Positions 10,201 to 19,070 are shown, numbered from the stretch's first letter. The stretch is 64,000 bases of DNA from Bin75 sp965200435 (GCA_965200435.1 OZ241337.1:434001-498000), one strand, 5' to 3'. Notes: generated by a model from the letters alone, not told the origin. Made by a program: numbers and translations.

Positions 10201-11791
10201 GGGCAAAGAGTTGCTTGAAATATTTGGGCAACAGCTGCGACCGGTTGGACAGCACAGCCAGGGGCGTATCCGTTCCCATGGATGAAACGGGCTCTTCACC
10301 GTTGATCCCCATCGGCGTCAACACCATTTTGATTTCCTCAATAGTGTAGCCGAATACCTGCTGTCGCTGACGGAGGGTGGGATGGTCCGGTTGCGGCACG
10401 CTCAAGGGCTCCGGCAATTCGTCCAACGACACGCGATATTGGGTCAGCCAGGAACGATAGGGCTTCCGCCCGACGATTTCTTCCTTGATTTCCTCGTCGT
10501 CGATAATGCGACCTCGCACAGTATCCACCAAAAACATGCGACCCGGTTGAAGCCGCCCTTTTTCACGAATGTTTTTTACGTCGGTCGGCAACACTCCGGC
10601 CTCGGACGCCAGGACGACCAAATCATCCGTCGTCACTTGATACCGGCAGGGTCGTAGCCCGTTACGGTCCAACGTGGCTCCGATCAATTTGCCGTCCGTA
10701 AACGCGACGGCTGCCGGACCGTCCCAAGGCTCCATCATCGCGGCGTGATATTCATAGAAGCCCCGCCGGTTCAAGTCCATATGAGGATTCCCGACCCACG
10801 GTTCGGGGATCAACATCATCATCGCATGAGGCAGGGACCTACCGGCCATCACGAGAAATTCCACCGCATTATCCAGGCACGCGGAATCGCTTTGTTCCTC
10901 GTAGACGATGGGGTAGAGTTTTTCGAGATCATCGCCGAACAAGTCTGACGCCAGACGCCCCTGACGCGCGCGCATCCAATTGACGTTCCCACGCAACGTG
11001 TTGATTTCCCCGTTGTGCACGATGTACCGGTAGGGGTGAGCCAATGACCACGTGGGGAAGGTATTCGTGCTGAAGCGGGAATGAACCAGGGCCAAGGCTG
11101 AAACCATGCTGGCATCGGACAGGTCCGGGAAAAAACTGCCGAGCTGTTCCGGCAACAACATGCCTTTATAAACGATCGTGTTGGCAGACAGGCTGCAGAT
11201 ATAGACTCGACCGCGTTCTACCAACGCGGACTCGCGAATCGCCCGGGCAATCCGTTTCCGAACGACGTACAACTTCCGTTCAAACTGAGCTTCGTTCAGA
11301 ATATCGCGTGCAATGAAAAACTGTCGGATGTGGGGAAGGGTCTTTTGCGCCAGCGCACCGACGTATGCGAGCTTCACCGGCACGTCACGCCATCCCAAAA
11401 ACCGCAGCCCTTCTTCACGAATGATCGATTCAAAGAGGTTTTCACATTGCCGGCGAAGCGGCTCATCCCAGGGCAGAAACACCATACCCACCCCATAGCC
11501 ACCCGACTCGGGCAGCCGCAAACCGACGTCCTGACAGGCACGTTTGAAAAATTCATGGGAAACCTGCAGAAGAATCCCCGCACCGTCACCGGTGCACGGA
11601 TCGCAACCCTGTGCCCCGCGATGGTACAAATTCTTCAGCACGTTCAACGATTGTTCGACAATATCGTGGGACTGGTGCCCTTTGATATTGACAACAAAGC
11701 CAATGCCGCACCCGTCCTTCTCAAACCGCGGATCATAGAGCCCTTGTGGGGGCGGCAGTCCGTATGGGGGGAGTTGATGATTCATAAACAA
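7229..11791 (-). CDS. gltB: Glutamate synthase, large (alpha) subunit
   Basis: At 1,520 residues the protein has full family length. A class II glutamine amidotransferase domain begins with Cys28 (KDGCGIGF), normally the N-terminal nucleophile after removal of the propeptide; here the leader is about 27 residues and Pro-rich. A central domain and the FMN-binding glutamate synthase domain follow, with the 3Fe-4S cysteines in CHLNTCPVG. The GXGXG-repeat C-terminal domain ends the protein. It forms an operon with gltD and is divergent from the polyprenyl synthase gene. It makes glutamate in the ammonium-assimilation (GS-GOGAT) route. An ATG two codons downstream is an alternative start. Confidence 0.95.
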   Translation of the reverse strand: MFMNHQLPPYGLPPPQGLYDPRFEKDGCGIGFVVNIKGHQSHDIVEQSLNVLKNLYHRGAQGCDPCTGDGAGILLQVSHEFFKRACQDVGLRLPESGGYGVGMVFLPWDEPLRRQCENLFESIIREEGLRFLGWRDVPVKLAYVGALAQKTLPHIRQFFIARDILNEAQFERKLYVVRKRIARAIRESALVERGRVYICSLSANTIVYKGMLLPEQLGSFFPDLSDASMVSALALVHSRFSTNTFPTWSLAHPYRYIVHNGEINTLRGNVNWMRARQGRLASDLFGDDLEKLYPIVYEEQSDSACLDNAVEFLVMAGRSLPHAMMMLIPEPWVGNPHMDLNRRGFYEYHAAMMEPWDGPAAVAFTDGKLIGATLDRNGLRPCRYQVTTDDLVVLASEAGVLPTDVKNIREKGRLQPGRMFLVDTVRGRIIDDEEIKEEIVGRKPYRSWLTQYRVSLDELPEPLSVPQPDHPTLRQRQQVFGYTIEEIKMVLTPMGINGEEPVSSMGTDTPLAVLSNRSQLLPKYFKQLFAQVTNPPIDPIREQLVMSLVTNIGPKPNLTAEIPEACRRIKIQQPILTNAQLQKIREIEDPHFVSKTLPLLFRVVDGPEGLGMAVDQLCEEASKAIKNGFKFLILSDRGVDAAWAPIPGLLGISAVHHHLVREATRTEVGLILETGEPRDTHHFACLIGYGAGIVNPYLVFETYRDLEREGYLPEGIDEETASGKFVKAINKGLLKIFSKMGISTVQSYCGAQIFEAIGLNSELVDRYFTGTPSRIQGMGMREIAEETLQRHRVAHEPVPIRLLDFGSEIHYRIQGEHHNWNPETIYTLQHATRTNDAETYEAYAQLVNDETQRRSNLRGLFDFKCLPAPLPLEDVEPAKEIVKRFTTGAMSYGAISKEAHETLAIAMNRLGAKSNTGEGGEDAQRFIPLPNGDSKNSYIKQVASGRFGVTANYLVNAKELQIKMAQGAKPGEGGQLPGHKVDEVIAKMRFSTPGVGLISPPPHHDIYSIEDLAQLIFDLKNSNPDADVSVKLVAEVGVGTVAAGVSKAHADKVLISGDSGGTGASPLSSIKAAGIPWELGLAETHQTLVLNDLRGRIRVETDGQMKTGRDVVVAALLGAEEFGFSTAPLVVEGCIMMRKCHLNTCPVGIATQDPELRKRFEGQPEHVVNYFFFVAEEVRRLMAQLGFRTFPEMIGRTDKLRVQKAIDHWKASGLDLSALLWSPEVGSEVSTYNVQRQDHGLDKVLDMKLVELCEAAIERQETVTLDLPIRNTDRTTGTILSSRIARKYGEDGLPDDTITINFKGSAGQSFGAFLGKGITLRLEGESNDYLGKGLSGGKIVVAPPHGATFQPENTILIGNTSLYGATRGECYFYGTAGERFAVRNSGVRTVIEGAGDHGCEYMTGGVVVVLGKTGRNFAAGMSGGEAYVWNEDGKFESRCNLGMVELEKVVMPEDVQTLKVMIENHARHTESRKARMILDSWSVMLPHFVKVMPLDYKRVLAERKAAIKKNTVQQGAVACG

Positions 11792-12126
11792 CCACAGGCA
11801 CGTCTCACAAACGCCGGGGCGGACATCTCGTCCTTCTCCGGTCCCACCTCAGCGGCCATTTCACCTGCCTCAAAGACAGAAGAAAAACCTCCGAGGAACA
11901 ACGAAGACAGGATGAAAATCTACTGGATACGGGGAAAAAGTGTCAAGACAGGCCATGGCGCAACGACAAAAGAAGGCGAGGAGCGCACCTTTTATTCTGT
12001 CAACGCATGAGTGAACATTGACAAAGGAGCGCGGAAGGGTGCGAGAGTCGATGCAGAATGCCTACTGGTCTTGCGGGCCGGCCCTTTGCCTTGACAAACA
12101 CCGGACCCTCCCATAGGATCCCCGGA
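11792..12126. other. Divergent intergenic region between gltB and the polyprenyl synthase
   Basis: About 335 bp between divergent genes, so it should hold both promoters; none can be assigned with confidence. It contains a variant of the recurrent motif (TCAACGCATGAGTGAACA, 12000-12017), followed by GTGCGAGAG-type filler. Confidence 0.4.
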
Positions 12127-13134
12127 ATGGGGAATGGACAACCAGCCATTCAAAGTTCCCTGACGATGGATGAGGTATGGGATCTCTATCGCCAGGACAT
12201 CGAAGAAATCGAATCGCACATTCGTCAAAACCTCAATTCCGGAGCTCCGCTCATTAACGAAATTGCCGCCCATATTCTTGACGGGGGCGGCAAACGCATC
12301 CGCCCTCTCCTGTTGAGTCTCTGTTCCCGGCTCACGGGCTACATCCCCAAACACGACTTGGTGCTCGGCAGCCTCATTGAGTTCATCCATACGGCAACCC
12401 TGCTCCACGACGACGTACTGGATGAAGCGACGCTTCGTCGGGGGCAACTGACGGCTCGACGCATTTGGGGTAATCGGGCCAGTATCCTGGCCGGCGACTA
12501 CCTGTATTCACGGGCGATGCATCATATTGCCGAATTCAAGAACCACGCAGTGAATGACGCCATGGCCATGGCCTGCAAGCGATTGGCGGAAGGAGAAATT
12601 CTTCAACTATGCGCCAACCGGCAACCGCTGTTATCCGAATCGGAGTATCTGCGGATCGTCGAGTACAAAACTGGCGCCTTGTTGTCAGCCGCGTGCAAGA
12701 TCGGCGGCCTGATGGGAGGCGTCTCTCCCCTGCAAGCGGAAGAGTTGTATCGATTCGGATTGAACGTGGGCATTGCCTTTCAATTGGCCGACGACTGGCT
12801 CGATTACACGGCCAATCAAGAGAACCTTGGAAAAACCCTCGGACAAGACCTGATGCAAGGAATGGTCACCCTGCCCCTGATCCACGTGTTGCCCTGTCTG
12901 CCGGCCGACAACCGGCGGACCCTGGTTGCCAAAATCGAACGGAACGCCGTTGAAGCAGGTGACCTGCTGCAACTCACCGCACACATGCACCAGCATGGAT
13001 CTCTGGGATATACCAGATCCCGCTCACGGGAATACATCGACGCCGCTCTCTTGAATCTCGCCACCTTTGAAGATTCCCCTGCCAAGCGTGCCCTCATCGT
13101 CGTGGCCGATTACATGGTGAACCGCGACTGCTGA
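12127..13134 (+). CDS. Polyprenyl diphosphate synthase (IspB-like)
   Basis: The trans-isoprenyl diphosphate synthase condenses isopentenyl units, probably for a quinone side chain. The first aspartate-rich motif is LLHDDVLDEA, the second is QLADDWLDYT, and the substrate-binding GGKRIRP lies near the N-terminus. At 335 residues the length suits octaprenyl/solanesyl-type enzymes. Product length depends on residues before the first motif and cannot be fixed by eye. The frame is open to 12058; the ATG at 12127 or the one at 12166 (MDEVW) is the likely start. Confidence 0.9.
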   Translation: MGNGQPAIQSSLTMDEVWDLYRQDIEEIESHIRQNLNSGAPLINEIAAHILDGGGKRIRPLLLSLCSRLTGYIPKHDLVLGSLIEFIHTATLLHDDVLDEATLRRGQLTARRIWGNRASILAGDYLYSRAMHHIAEFKNHAVNDAMAMACKRLAEGEILQLCANRQPLLSESEYLRIVEYKTGALLSAACKIGGLMGGVSPLQAEELYRFGLNVGIAFQLADDWLDYTANQENLGKTLGQDLMQGMVTLPLIHVLPCLPADNRRTLVAKIERNAVEAGDLLQLTAHMHQHGSLGYTRSRSREYIDAALLNLATFEDSPAKRALIVVADYMVNRDC

Positions 13135-13196
13135 GGCGTTTTCAACTGGAATTGCCGGGGGACGAACGGCAACCCGCCCCGCGCTTCGTTTCCTTA

Positions 13197-14177
13197 TCAA
13201 GTTTGGGGGAACACGGCTTTGTCACGGAGCACGCCCAGAAAGGCGAGCCCGATAAGAATCCATGAAATTTCGCGGATCCGGCGGAGCAAGGCAAAGGTAA
13301 TCCCCGTCACCTCGCCGTAACCCAACGCCATCAATAAAAAAAGATACCCGCCTTCCTGCGCCCCCAGTCCTCCGGGAATCATTGACACGCTGCCCTTAAT
13401 CAGCACCGCGAGCGCGGCTATGGAGAACGACGCCAGCCAGCCGACCTCCGCTCCCAGGAAATAGAAAATCGCATACACTTCAAACAACTCCGTCAACCAC
13501 GCAACAAAGTGGACACCCAATGACAACAGAAACGTTCGGCGGCGCTCACGGTAAAAGGTTCGGATCGTCCGGTCCAACTCCAACAACTGCGGTCGATAGG
13601 CCTCCAGCCGTTGAGACCGAATCCTGCACGTCTCGGCTATCGTCAACAGCCCCATTCCAATTCCATAGCGCTGGAGCATGAGAAAGAGGAAAGCGGCAGA
13701 GGCAAGCAGGCCGAGGCTGACAAAAGCAACCAGGACGCTGTATTCGCTCTCCCGTACGAGCCACAACGTCGCACCCAATCCCGACAACATGAAGAGGATC
13801 TGGGCAATGACCATGATGGTCTTGGCCGTCACCACGGACGCCAACCCCTCGACCATGGGAATCTCATAGCGTGTCAGCAGGTAGGCCTTCATGGGCTCGC
13901 CGCCGAGCATGGCCGTCGGGGTCGTCACGTTGATGGCCTCACCGGCCATCCTTACCATGAACAACCGGACAAACCCGACCCGGCTCGTCCACTGCCCCAG
14001 GGTCAGAGACCATCCGTACGTCTCGAGCAGATACACCACCAGGAGCGGGATGAGAATAACGCAGAAGGCGAGAAACCCAACGCGTTCCACTGTCTCCCAG
14101 ATCTGCGACAGGCCGATATGCCAGATCAGCCCGCCCAAGACGATGAAACCTGCGGCAAGAAACACCAACCGAATCAT
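13197..14177 (-). CDS. Flippase-like membrane protein (UPF0104/LPG synthase TM family)
   Basis: The 326-residue polytopic protein has about 8 hydrophobic segments. The family signature region is GEAINVTTPTAMLGGEPMKA, and a second conserved patch is IPGGLGAQEGG. Relatives are the membrane half of lysyl-phosphatidylglycerol synthases and hopanoid or lipid transport proteins. Its position after the CDP-alcohol phosphotransferase on the same strand suggests it moves or processes the lipid made by the upstream cluster; this is inference. The 213-bp gap to the upstream gene leaves room for its own promoter. Confidence 0.75.
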   Translation of the reverse strand: MIRLVFLAAGFIVLGGLIWHIGLSQIWETVERVGFLAFCVILIPLLVVYLLETYGWSLTLGQWTSRVGFVRLFMVRMAGEAINVTTPTAMLGGEPMKAYLLTRYEIPMVEGLASVVTAKTIMVIAQILFMLSGLGATLWLVRESEYSVLVAFVSLGLLASAAFLFLMLQRYGIGMGLLTIAETCRIRSQRLEAYRPQLLELDRTIRTFYRERRRTFLLSLGVHFVAWLTELFEVYAIFYFLGAEVGWLASFSIAALAVLIKGSVSMIPGGLGAQEGGYLFLLMALGYGEVTGITFALLRRIREISWILIGLAFLGVLRDKAVFPQT

Positions 14178-14390
14178 GAAAGGCTTTCAGTAGACGTGAG
14201 GAGAAGATTGGTCAATGATCACTCATCCGCTGCCGGAAAAATGGCTGACCCTACCATCGCTGTCAGGCCGAACTCAGCGAGGAATCTTGTAGGTGAGGCG
14301 CTTGATTCTTGAAGGAGTGAGGCCGGATGCGCAAAGGTATCACTTCAACTTGACGTGTCGATTCGACCGGGACAACGAATCCGGACCCGG

Positions 14391-15863
14391 TCAGGATCGA
14401 TGAATGGGAGACACCCGATACAGGTTCCACGCCATCATCCCCGCAAAGAACCCGGTCCCGGCGGCAACAAGCCATAAGAACCACGGCAATGCACCGCAAC
14501 AGGCAAAGATCAGCAACACGATTGAAAAATCACGATTGGCCACGCGTTCAAGGATGAAATCGAAACGGCTTCGGAAGGTTTGACGCAAACGTCGCCAATA
14601 CGAGGCGTTGGCTTTCAGGGCCTTGAGCCGGGTCACACACCGCAGAGAAAACCCGGTTGAAACCACCGCAATCATGCCCAAAAGCAGTGGAAGGTAGCCG
14701 GCGGGCACGGGACTGTGGGCATACGTCCCCCAGGCAATCCCCGCAAACACGGCTATGTGCACGATATTATCCGAGACGAGGTCCAACTCCTGTCCTAACG
14801 GGGATTCCGCAAAGGTCAGCCGCGCCACTTCTCCGTCGCAACAATCGATAATCACCGCGAATTGAAACAGGAGAGCGCCCAGAATGCCTGACCGGTACGA
14901 GCCCATGGCAAAACACGCCGCCCCCATGAGGCCGGTCACCATCGACAACAAGGTAATGATATTGGGAGAAAGTCCCAGTTTCATGAACAACCGGCTTAGC
15001 AGCCTGGATATTTTCCGGTTCACGTAGCGATCGATGAACCCGTCCATGGTGCCCTTCACGGTTTGCAAGGAACGGAACAACGTGCGTTCCGCTTTATGGA
15101 GTCCACCGGGTCCTCGGGCGTCCTGATAACCATGGGAGGAAGCAGGCAGGGTTTGCACGATACCTTCCGCAGCCGCCTGCTCCAAGGCCAACCGGATCGG
15201 ACTCGTCTCCGGCGTGCCCCAGAAACCGGATATCCCCAATAACCGGGACGGCAAGACGACCAGGTCCGCGACCCGGGCCAGCCCTTTGTCTTCCTCCCCC
15301 TCAACGGCTTCCATCCCGTCCTCTTCCCGGTCACAAAAGACGACTCGAGGAACAAGCCTACCCGTGTGAGGATCAGCCCGCCTCACCACGCCCGGATTGC
15401 CACCCCACCCGGATTCACCGGGCCGTCCGACGGCCACCACGGCTCGCCCCTCTTTCCCTTCTTCCCTGAGCGACTCGACCAACAACGGCGAGAAGACCAT
15501 GTGACACCCGAGAATGAGACACGATCCCTTAATCTCGCCAGACAGGATTGCCCATGTTTGAGCATCCGACGGAGGAAATTCCCGAACGGGGAGCCAGCGA
15601 ATCGCCGCGTGAAGACGATGGTCGCCGTCAATCAGCGACCGAAGCGATTGTTCTTCCTGACCTACTAACGTCAGGATTTGTGAAATTCCGGCATGCTGGA
15701 GGGTAAAAATGGTTCGTTGAAAGAGCGTCATGCCACAGACTCGGGTCAACGCCCCAACAGCGCAGTCATCGTCTCCGCCCACCAAATCGAAGACGCCCGA
15801 TGAGGCCAGGACAATGGCCGTATCGATGATGCCGGTTGTCGCTTTGCTGAGTGTTCCATCCAT
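14391..15863 (-). CDS. Nucleotidyltransferase-like / CDP-alcohol phosphotransferase fusion
   Basis: The 490-residue protein has two parts. Residues 12-245 have the fold pattern of a sugar-nucleotide or cytidylyltransferase (IDTAIVLASSG, then an LxGC patch), but the usual Gly-rich loop and PK motif are eroded. Residues 270-490 are a membrane CDP-alcohol phosphotransferase with the complete motif: D340, D343-G344, A347-R348, G357, D361 and D365. The layout resembles inositol-phosphate cytidylyltransferase/phosphotransferase fusions. In this cluster it most likely transfers the CMP-activated 2-aminoethylphosphonate headgroup to a lipid alcohol. A MITE separates it from the upstream cytidylyltransferase gene. 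Confidence 0.8.
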   Translation of the reverse strand: MDGTLSKATTGIIDTAIVLASSGVFDLVGGDDDCAVGALTRVCGMTLFQRTIFTLQHAGISQILTLVGQEEQSLRSLIDGDHRLHAAIRWLPVREFPPSDAQTWAILSGEIKGSCLILGCHMVFSPLLVESLREEGKEGRAVVAVGRPGESGWGGNPGVVRRADPHTGRLVPRVVFCDREEDGMEAVEGEEDKGLARVADLVVLPSRLLGISGFWGTPETSPIRLALEQAAAEGIVQTLPASSHGYQDARGPGGLHKAERTLFRSLQTVKGTMDGFIDRYVNRKISRLLSRLFMKLGLSPNIITLLSMVTGLMGAACFAMGSYRSGILGALLFQFAVIIDCCDGEVARLTFAESPLGQELDLVSDNIVHIAVFAGIAWGTYAHSPVPAGYLPLLLGMIAVVSTGFSLRCVTRLKALKANASYWRRLRQTFRSRFDFILERVANRDFSIVLLIFACCGALPWFLWLVAAGTGFFAGMMAWNLYRVSPIHRS

Positions 15864-15877
15864 CAGGAGACCTCTAA

Positions 15878-16019
15878 GAAACCTCTGATTGAGTGCACGA
15901 TCGGGCGCATGGCTGCGTGGTGTCCTCGCTCACCCCTCACCTCTCGCTCTGAGAAGCTTCGGGTTTCGCTCCGGGACGCCTGGCCCTGCATCCCGCTATC
16001 ACCATAAACGAGAGGTTTC
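15878..16019. mobile_element. MITE copy 2 (142 bp, diverged)
   Basis: The length equals that of the other three copies; it is in the opposite orientation to copies 1 and 4. The ends are diverged (GAAACCTCTGATT at the left, GAGAGGTTTC at the right) and the right-hand target duplication is lost, although CTAA is present at the left (15874-15877). This makes it the oldest-looking copy. It sits between two genes of the phosphonate cluster without breaking either. Confidence 0.75.
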
Positions 16020-16054
16020 AGGGGCGGGGGATTCACCCATTCCCCTTCACCCAG

Positions 16055-16792
16055 CTATCTCCCATCAAGGGAGAGGGGATCGCCCAACCGGGGGAAGATC
16101 TCTTGTTCCGCTCGTTCCAGATCTTCGGGAAAATCAATCTCGATCCACGGCAGGTCTCCGATTTTCTCGACCCCGACAGGAACCTCACGAAAAAAATCTT
16201 CCAAGGCATCTTCGTATTCCATGTCCAGCAGCCCCTTATTCACACGCGCCTCCACCGATCGCAGCAACCGCGGCACAGCGGCACGTTCCACGCGTAAAAA
16301 CCCGACGCCTTCGCCCACCAGGTCATGCTCTGCCGGCACGGACTTAGACAATGCCACCACCCGTCCCTGCCGCATCACGACCATACATTCTTCGGTTTGT
16401 TGCGACACCGTTTCATCCATCAACAGGGCATTGGAATGCGAAGAGGTCAACAGTCGCTCAAGGATGGCGGGATGAAACAGAACGTCGGCATCCATGATCA
16501 CCACGTCGTCATCCAACGCCTCCCTGGCCGCCCACAACGAGCCGATGCTTCCGCGTTCGAAATCCTCATTGACCAGGAACGTCACGTCCACCGTGGAGGG
16601 GTATGACGACACCGCCTCACGAATGGATTCCTGTTTGTACCCGACCACCACACAAAGCCGCGTCACGCCCAGATACAACAGCGCATCGAAAGAACGATAC
16701 AGAAGCGATTGTCCCCCAATTTCCATCAAACACTTGGGCTGCGGGACGTGCAGCCGCCTCCCCCGCCCTGCAGCCAGGATGACCCCTTTCAT
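16055..16792 (-). CDS. CTP:phosphonate cytidylyltransferase-like nucleotidyltransferase
   Basis: The 245-residue MobA/LicC-type nucleotidyltransferase has the signature MKGVILAAGRGRRL near the N-terminus, PKCLMEIGG, and a metal-binding VIMDADVLF. The closest functional group by context is PntC, which makes CMP-2-aminoethylphosphonate; LicC-type phosphocholine activation is the alternative. It overlaps the transaminase gene by 4 bp, so the two are translationally coupled, and that favours 2-aminoethylphosphonate as the substrate. Confidence 0.8.
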   Translation of the reverse strand: MKGVILAAGRGRRLHVPQPKCLMEIGGQSLLYRSFDALLYLGVTRLCVVVGYKQESIREAVSSYPSTVDVTFLVNEDFERGSIGSLWAAREALDDDVVIMDADVLFHPAILERLLTSSHSNALLMDETVSQQTEECMVVMRQGRVVALSKSVPAEHDLVGEGVGFLRVERAAVPRLLRSVEARVNKGLLDMEYEDALEDFFREVPVGVEKIGDLPWIEIDFPEDLERAEQEIFPRLGDPLSLDGR

Positions 16793-17883
16793 GTTGCCCG
16801 GTTCTCGTGCTTCAACACCTCTTCAAACGCACCCAGAAACCCTTCAACGTCGGTTTCCTGCAAGGTCCCCATATTCGCCACGCGGAAGATTTCCGGCTCC
16901 ATATGGCCCTGACCGGCATAAATGACGTAACCGCGCTCCTTCAGGCGATCATGCAAGACGGCATACGTCAGGCCTTCGGGCAGATAAAAAGCCGTCAACG
17001 AATTCGATTGATGCGCGGGGGCGAGCACGGCTCGCACCCCCAGGGTTTCCATGCGTTCCCGGATCAGGGAAGCCATGCGTCCGTAACGCTTGATCCGATT
17101 CGCCACCCCTTCCTCCAGGAGTTCCGACAGGGCTGCATCAAACGCGGCATATAACTGGACGGCCGGCGTAAAGGGGATCGAGCCGTTTTCTTGGTCCGTG
17201 TAGTAATTACCCAAATTCAAATACCACGAGCGTTTGGGATACTTCACCACGTTTTCCATAAAGCCTTTGCGAACCAGGACAAACGAGACCCCCGGAAATC
17301 CCTGAATGCACTTCCCCGCGGTTCCGGCCACCATGTACATATGACGACCGGCAATATCCAAAGGTTCCCCGCCCAACCCGCTGACGGAATCCACGATAAA
17401 GACGGCTCCACGGCTATCGACGAGATCGGCGACTTCGTGAACCGGATTGACGAGGCCCAGCGTGGTTTCATGATGCACCATGACCACCCCATGCGCCGAA
17501 GGCTGTTGCTTCAGGGATTTCAGAATCGTGTCCGGATCCGGCGGGGTGTCCCACTTGTACTTGATTTCGGCGATCCCCAGGCGTTGCGTCGCAATGATGG
17601 AGGAGATCCGTTCTCCATAGACCCCGTTATTGACGTGAACCAGCCGCTTCCCCGGAGGCAGACACGACATGATGGAAGCCTCCACCGCTGCGGTCCCCGA
17701 GCCGGTCAGCAAAATCGCGGTGTACTCCGTTTCCGCACCCGGAACAAAGGCTTCCAGCAACTTTCGCCGAATGTTGCCGATCAATTCCGCACATTCGGAT
17801 TCCCGATGACAGATATCCGGACCCGTCAAGGCGTTTCTGACGTGATCCGAGACGTTGACCGGACCTGGATTGAGCAAGATCAT
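16789..17883 (-). CDS. phnW: 2-aminoethylphosphonate:pyruvate transaminase-type enzyme
   Basis: The 364-residue class V aminotransferase starts with LLNPGPVNVSDHVRNAL, the typical N-terminus of 2-aminoethylphosphonate transaminases, and has the PLP lysine at about K191 (GTAGKCIQGFPG) and the aspartate at D165 (FIVDSVSGLGG). Beside a phosphonopyruvate decarboxylase it most likely runs in the synthetic direction, phosphonoacetaldehyde to 2-aminoethylphosphonate. The enzyme family is reversible and also serves in catabolism. No phosphonatase or C-P lyase gene is nearby, so the biosynthetic reading is preferred. Confidence 0.85.
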   Translation of the reverse strand: MILLNPGPVNVSDHVRNALTGPDICHRESECAELIGNIRRKLLEAFVPGAETEYTAILLTGSGTAAVEASIMSCLPPGKRLVHVNNGVYGERISSIIATQRLGIAEIKYKWDTPPDPDTILKSLKQQPSAHGVVMVHHETTLGLVNPVHEVADLVDSRGAVFIVDSVSGLGGEPLDIAGRHMYMVAGTAGKCIQGFPGVSFVLVRKGFMENVVKYPKRSWYLNLGNYYTDQENGSIPFTPAVQLYAAFDAALSELLEEGVANRIKRYGRMASLIRERMETLGVRAVLAPAHQSNSLTAFYLPEGLTYAVLHDRLKERGYVIYAGQGHMEPEIFRVANMGTLQETDVEGFLGAFEEVLKHENRAT

Positions 17884-17960
17884 AAGCGTATCAGTGCCCT
17901 TTTGCTTTTGGTTGCACGGCCGTTCGGATGCGAACCGTAGGGGCCAACGATTGTTGATCC

Positions 17961-18566
17961 CTACCCGGTCACGACCGCACGGAACCGTTTGGTAATTTCA
18001 GGCGGATCCAGCGCGACTCGGTCCGCGTCTTCGATCTGTTCGTTGACCTTGATCAGGAGGAAATGCGGGCCATCGCCGGCAAGCATGTGCTTGAACTCGT
18101 ACATAATGTCTTCCCGTTCCCAGACTCGCTCGACCGTGGCGTACCCGGCCGCCTTGGCGACGGAGTCCAGCCGAACGACTCGCGAATAAGACGGCTGATT
18201 CCCTGTCGTGCCATACACCTCGTTATCGAATACGACATGCGTCAGGTTCTTGGGGCGTAAAGCTCCAATCGTGGCCAACGTGCCCATCCCCATGAGCACG
18301 TTCCCGTCCCCATCGAAGACGACAACCCGCTGGTCTGGTTTCGCCAGGGCCAGCCCCAACCCGATCGACGCCGCAACGCCCATCGACCCGATCATATAAA
18401 ACGTGCTCGGCCGGTCATGGATCTTTTGGGCCTCCCGTGAAGGAAACCCATTACACACAACGACCGGTTGATCGGCAAGAATTTCAAAAAGTGCTTGCAT
18501 CGCCTGGGCTCTGCTTTGCATGACTCCTTCTTCGGGTCGCATAGGCTTGGGCCTTCCCTCGCGCAT
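17961..18566 (-). CDS. Phosphonopyruvate decarboxylase, C-terminal (TPP-binding) subunit
   Basis: The 201-residue protein is the C-terminal thiamine-diphosphate-binding half of the decarboxylase. The cofactor motif GDG is at residues 86-88 with the matching Asn at N115 (VVFDNEVYG). It starts 6 bp after the gene for the N-terminal half, so the active site should form between two chains. Fused single-chain versions are about 370 residues, equal to the sum of the two here. Sulfopyruvate decarboxylase (ComDE) has the same split form and is the main alternative. Confidence 0.8.
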   Translation of the reverse strand: MREGRPKPMRPEEGVMQSRAQAMQALFEILADQPVVVCNGFPSREAQKIHDRPSTFYMIGSMGVAASIGLGLALAKPDQRVVVFDGDGNVLMGMGTLATIGALRPKNLTHVVFDNEVYGTTGNQPSYSRVVRLDSVAKAAGYATVERVWEREDIMYEFKHMLAGDGPHFLLIKVNEQIEDADRVALDPPEITKRFRAVVTG

Positions 18567-18572
18567 TCTCCA

Positions 18573-19070
18573 TTACGGTTGGATTGTTTTCACCACGCCC
18601 TTTTTCAAGAACAACGCCACAGGGACCCGCTGCTCCATAAAGGTCTGCGCGGTCCATTGCAGGTCATCGACCAGAGTTTCCGGAGACAAGGTTCGATACG
18701 GAACCCGTATCGTCTCCATCAACTGCGGCATGGTTTGCCCCATCACCAAGTGTTCGGGCGCGTCCTTCCCTTCAAATCCTCTCCAGGAAATAATCAGGAG
18801 GCACGGGATCCGGTAGATCAGATGGAGCGACATGAGCACGTTCATGGCGTTCCCCAACCCCGAATTCTGCATCAGCACAACGGGAATTTTCCCACCCAGA
18901 AACGCCCCCGCGGCCATAGCCACCGCCTCGTCCTCACGAACCGACGGCGTATACAGACGCCGGTCGCTTAACACTTCGATAATCCCGCCCAGAATGGTGT
19001 CCGGCACACCGGTAAAAAAATCAAATCCGACATCCTGGAGCGCCATCACAAAATCATCGCTGTCAATCAT
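18573..19070 (-). CDS. Phosphonopyruvate decarboxylase, N-terminal subunit
   Basis: The 165-residue pyrimidine-binding half of a TPP enzyme carries the cofactor-activating Glu in VREDEAVAMAAG. The strings FFTGVPDTIL, MQNSGLGNAMN and APEHLVMGQ are close to phosphonopyruvate decarboxylases. With the next gene it should convert 3-phosphonopyruvate to phosphonoacetaldehyde, the irreversible step that drives C-P bond formation. It is the first gene of the minus-strand run; PEP mutase, normally adjacent, is not here. Confidence 0.8.
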   Translation of the reverse strand: MIDSDDFVMALQDVGFDFFTGVPDTILGGIIEVLSDRRLYTPSVREDEAVAMAAGAFLGGKIPVVLMQNSGLGNAMNVLMSLHLIYRIPCLLIISWRGFEGKDAPEHLVMGQTMPQLMETIRVPYRTLSPETLVDDLQWTAQTFMEQRVPVALFLKKGVVKTIQP

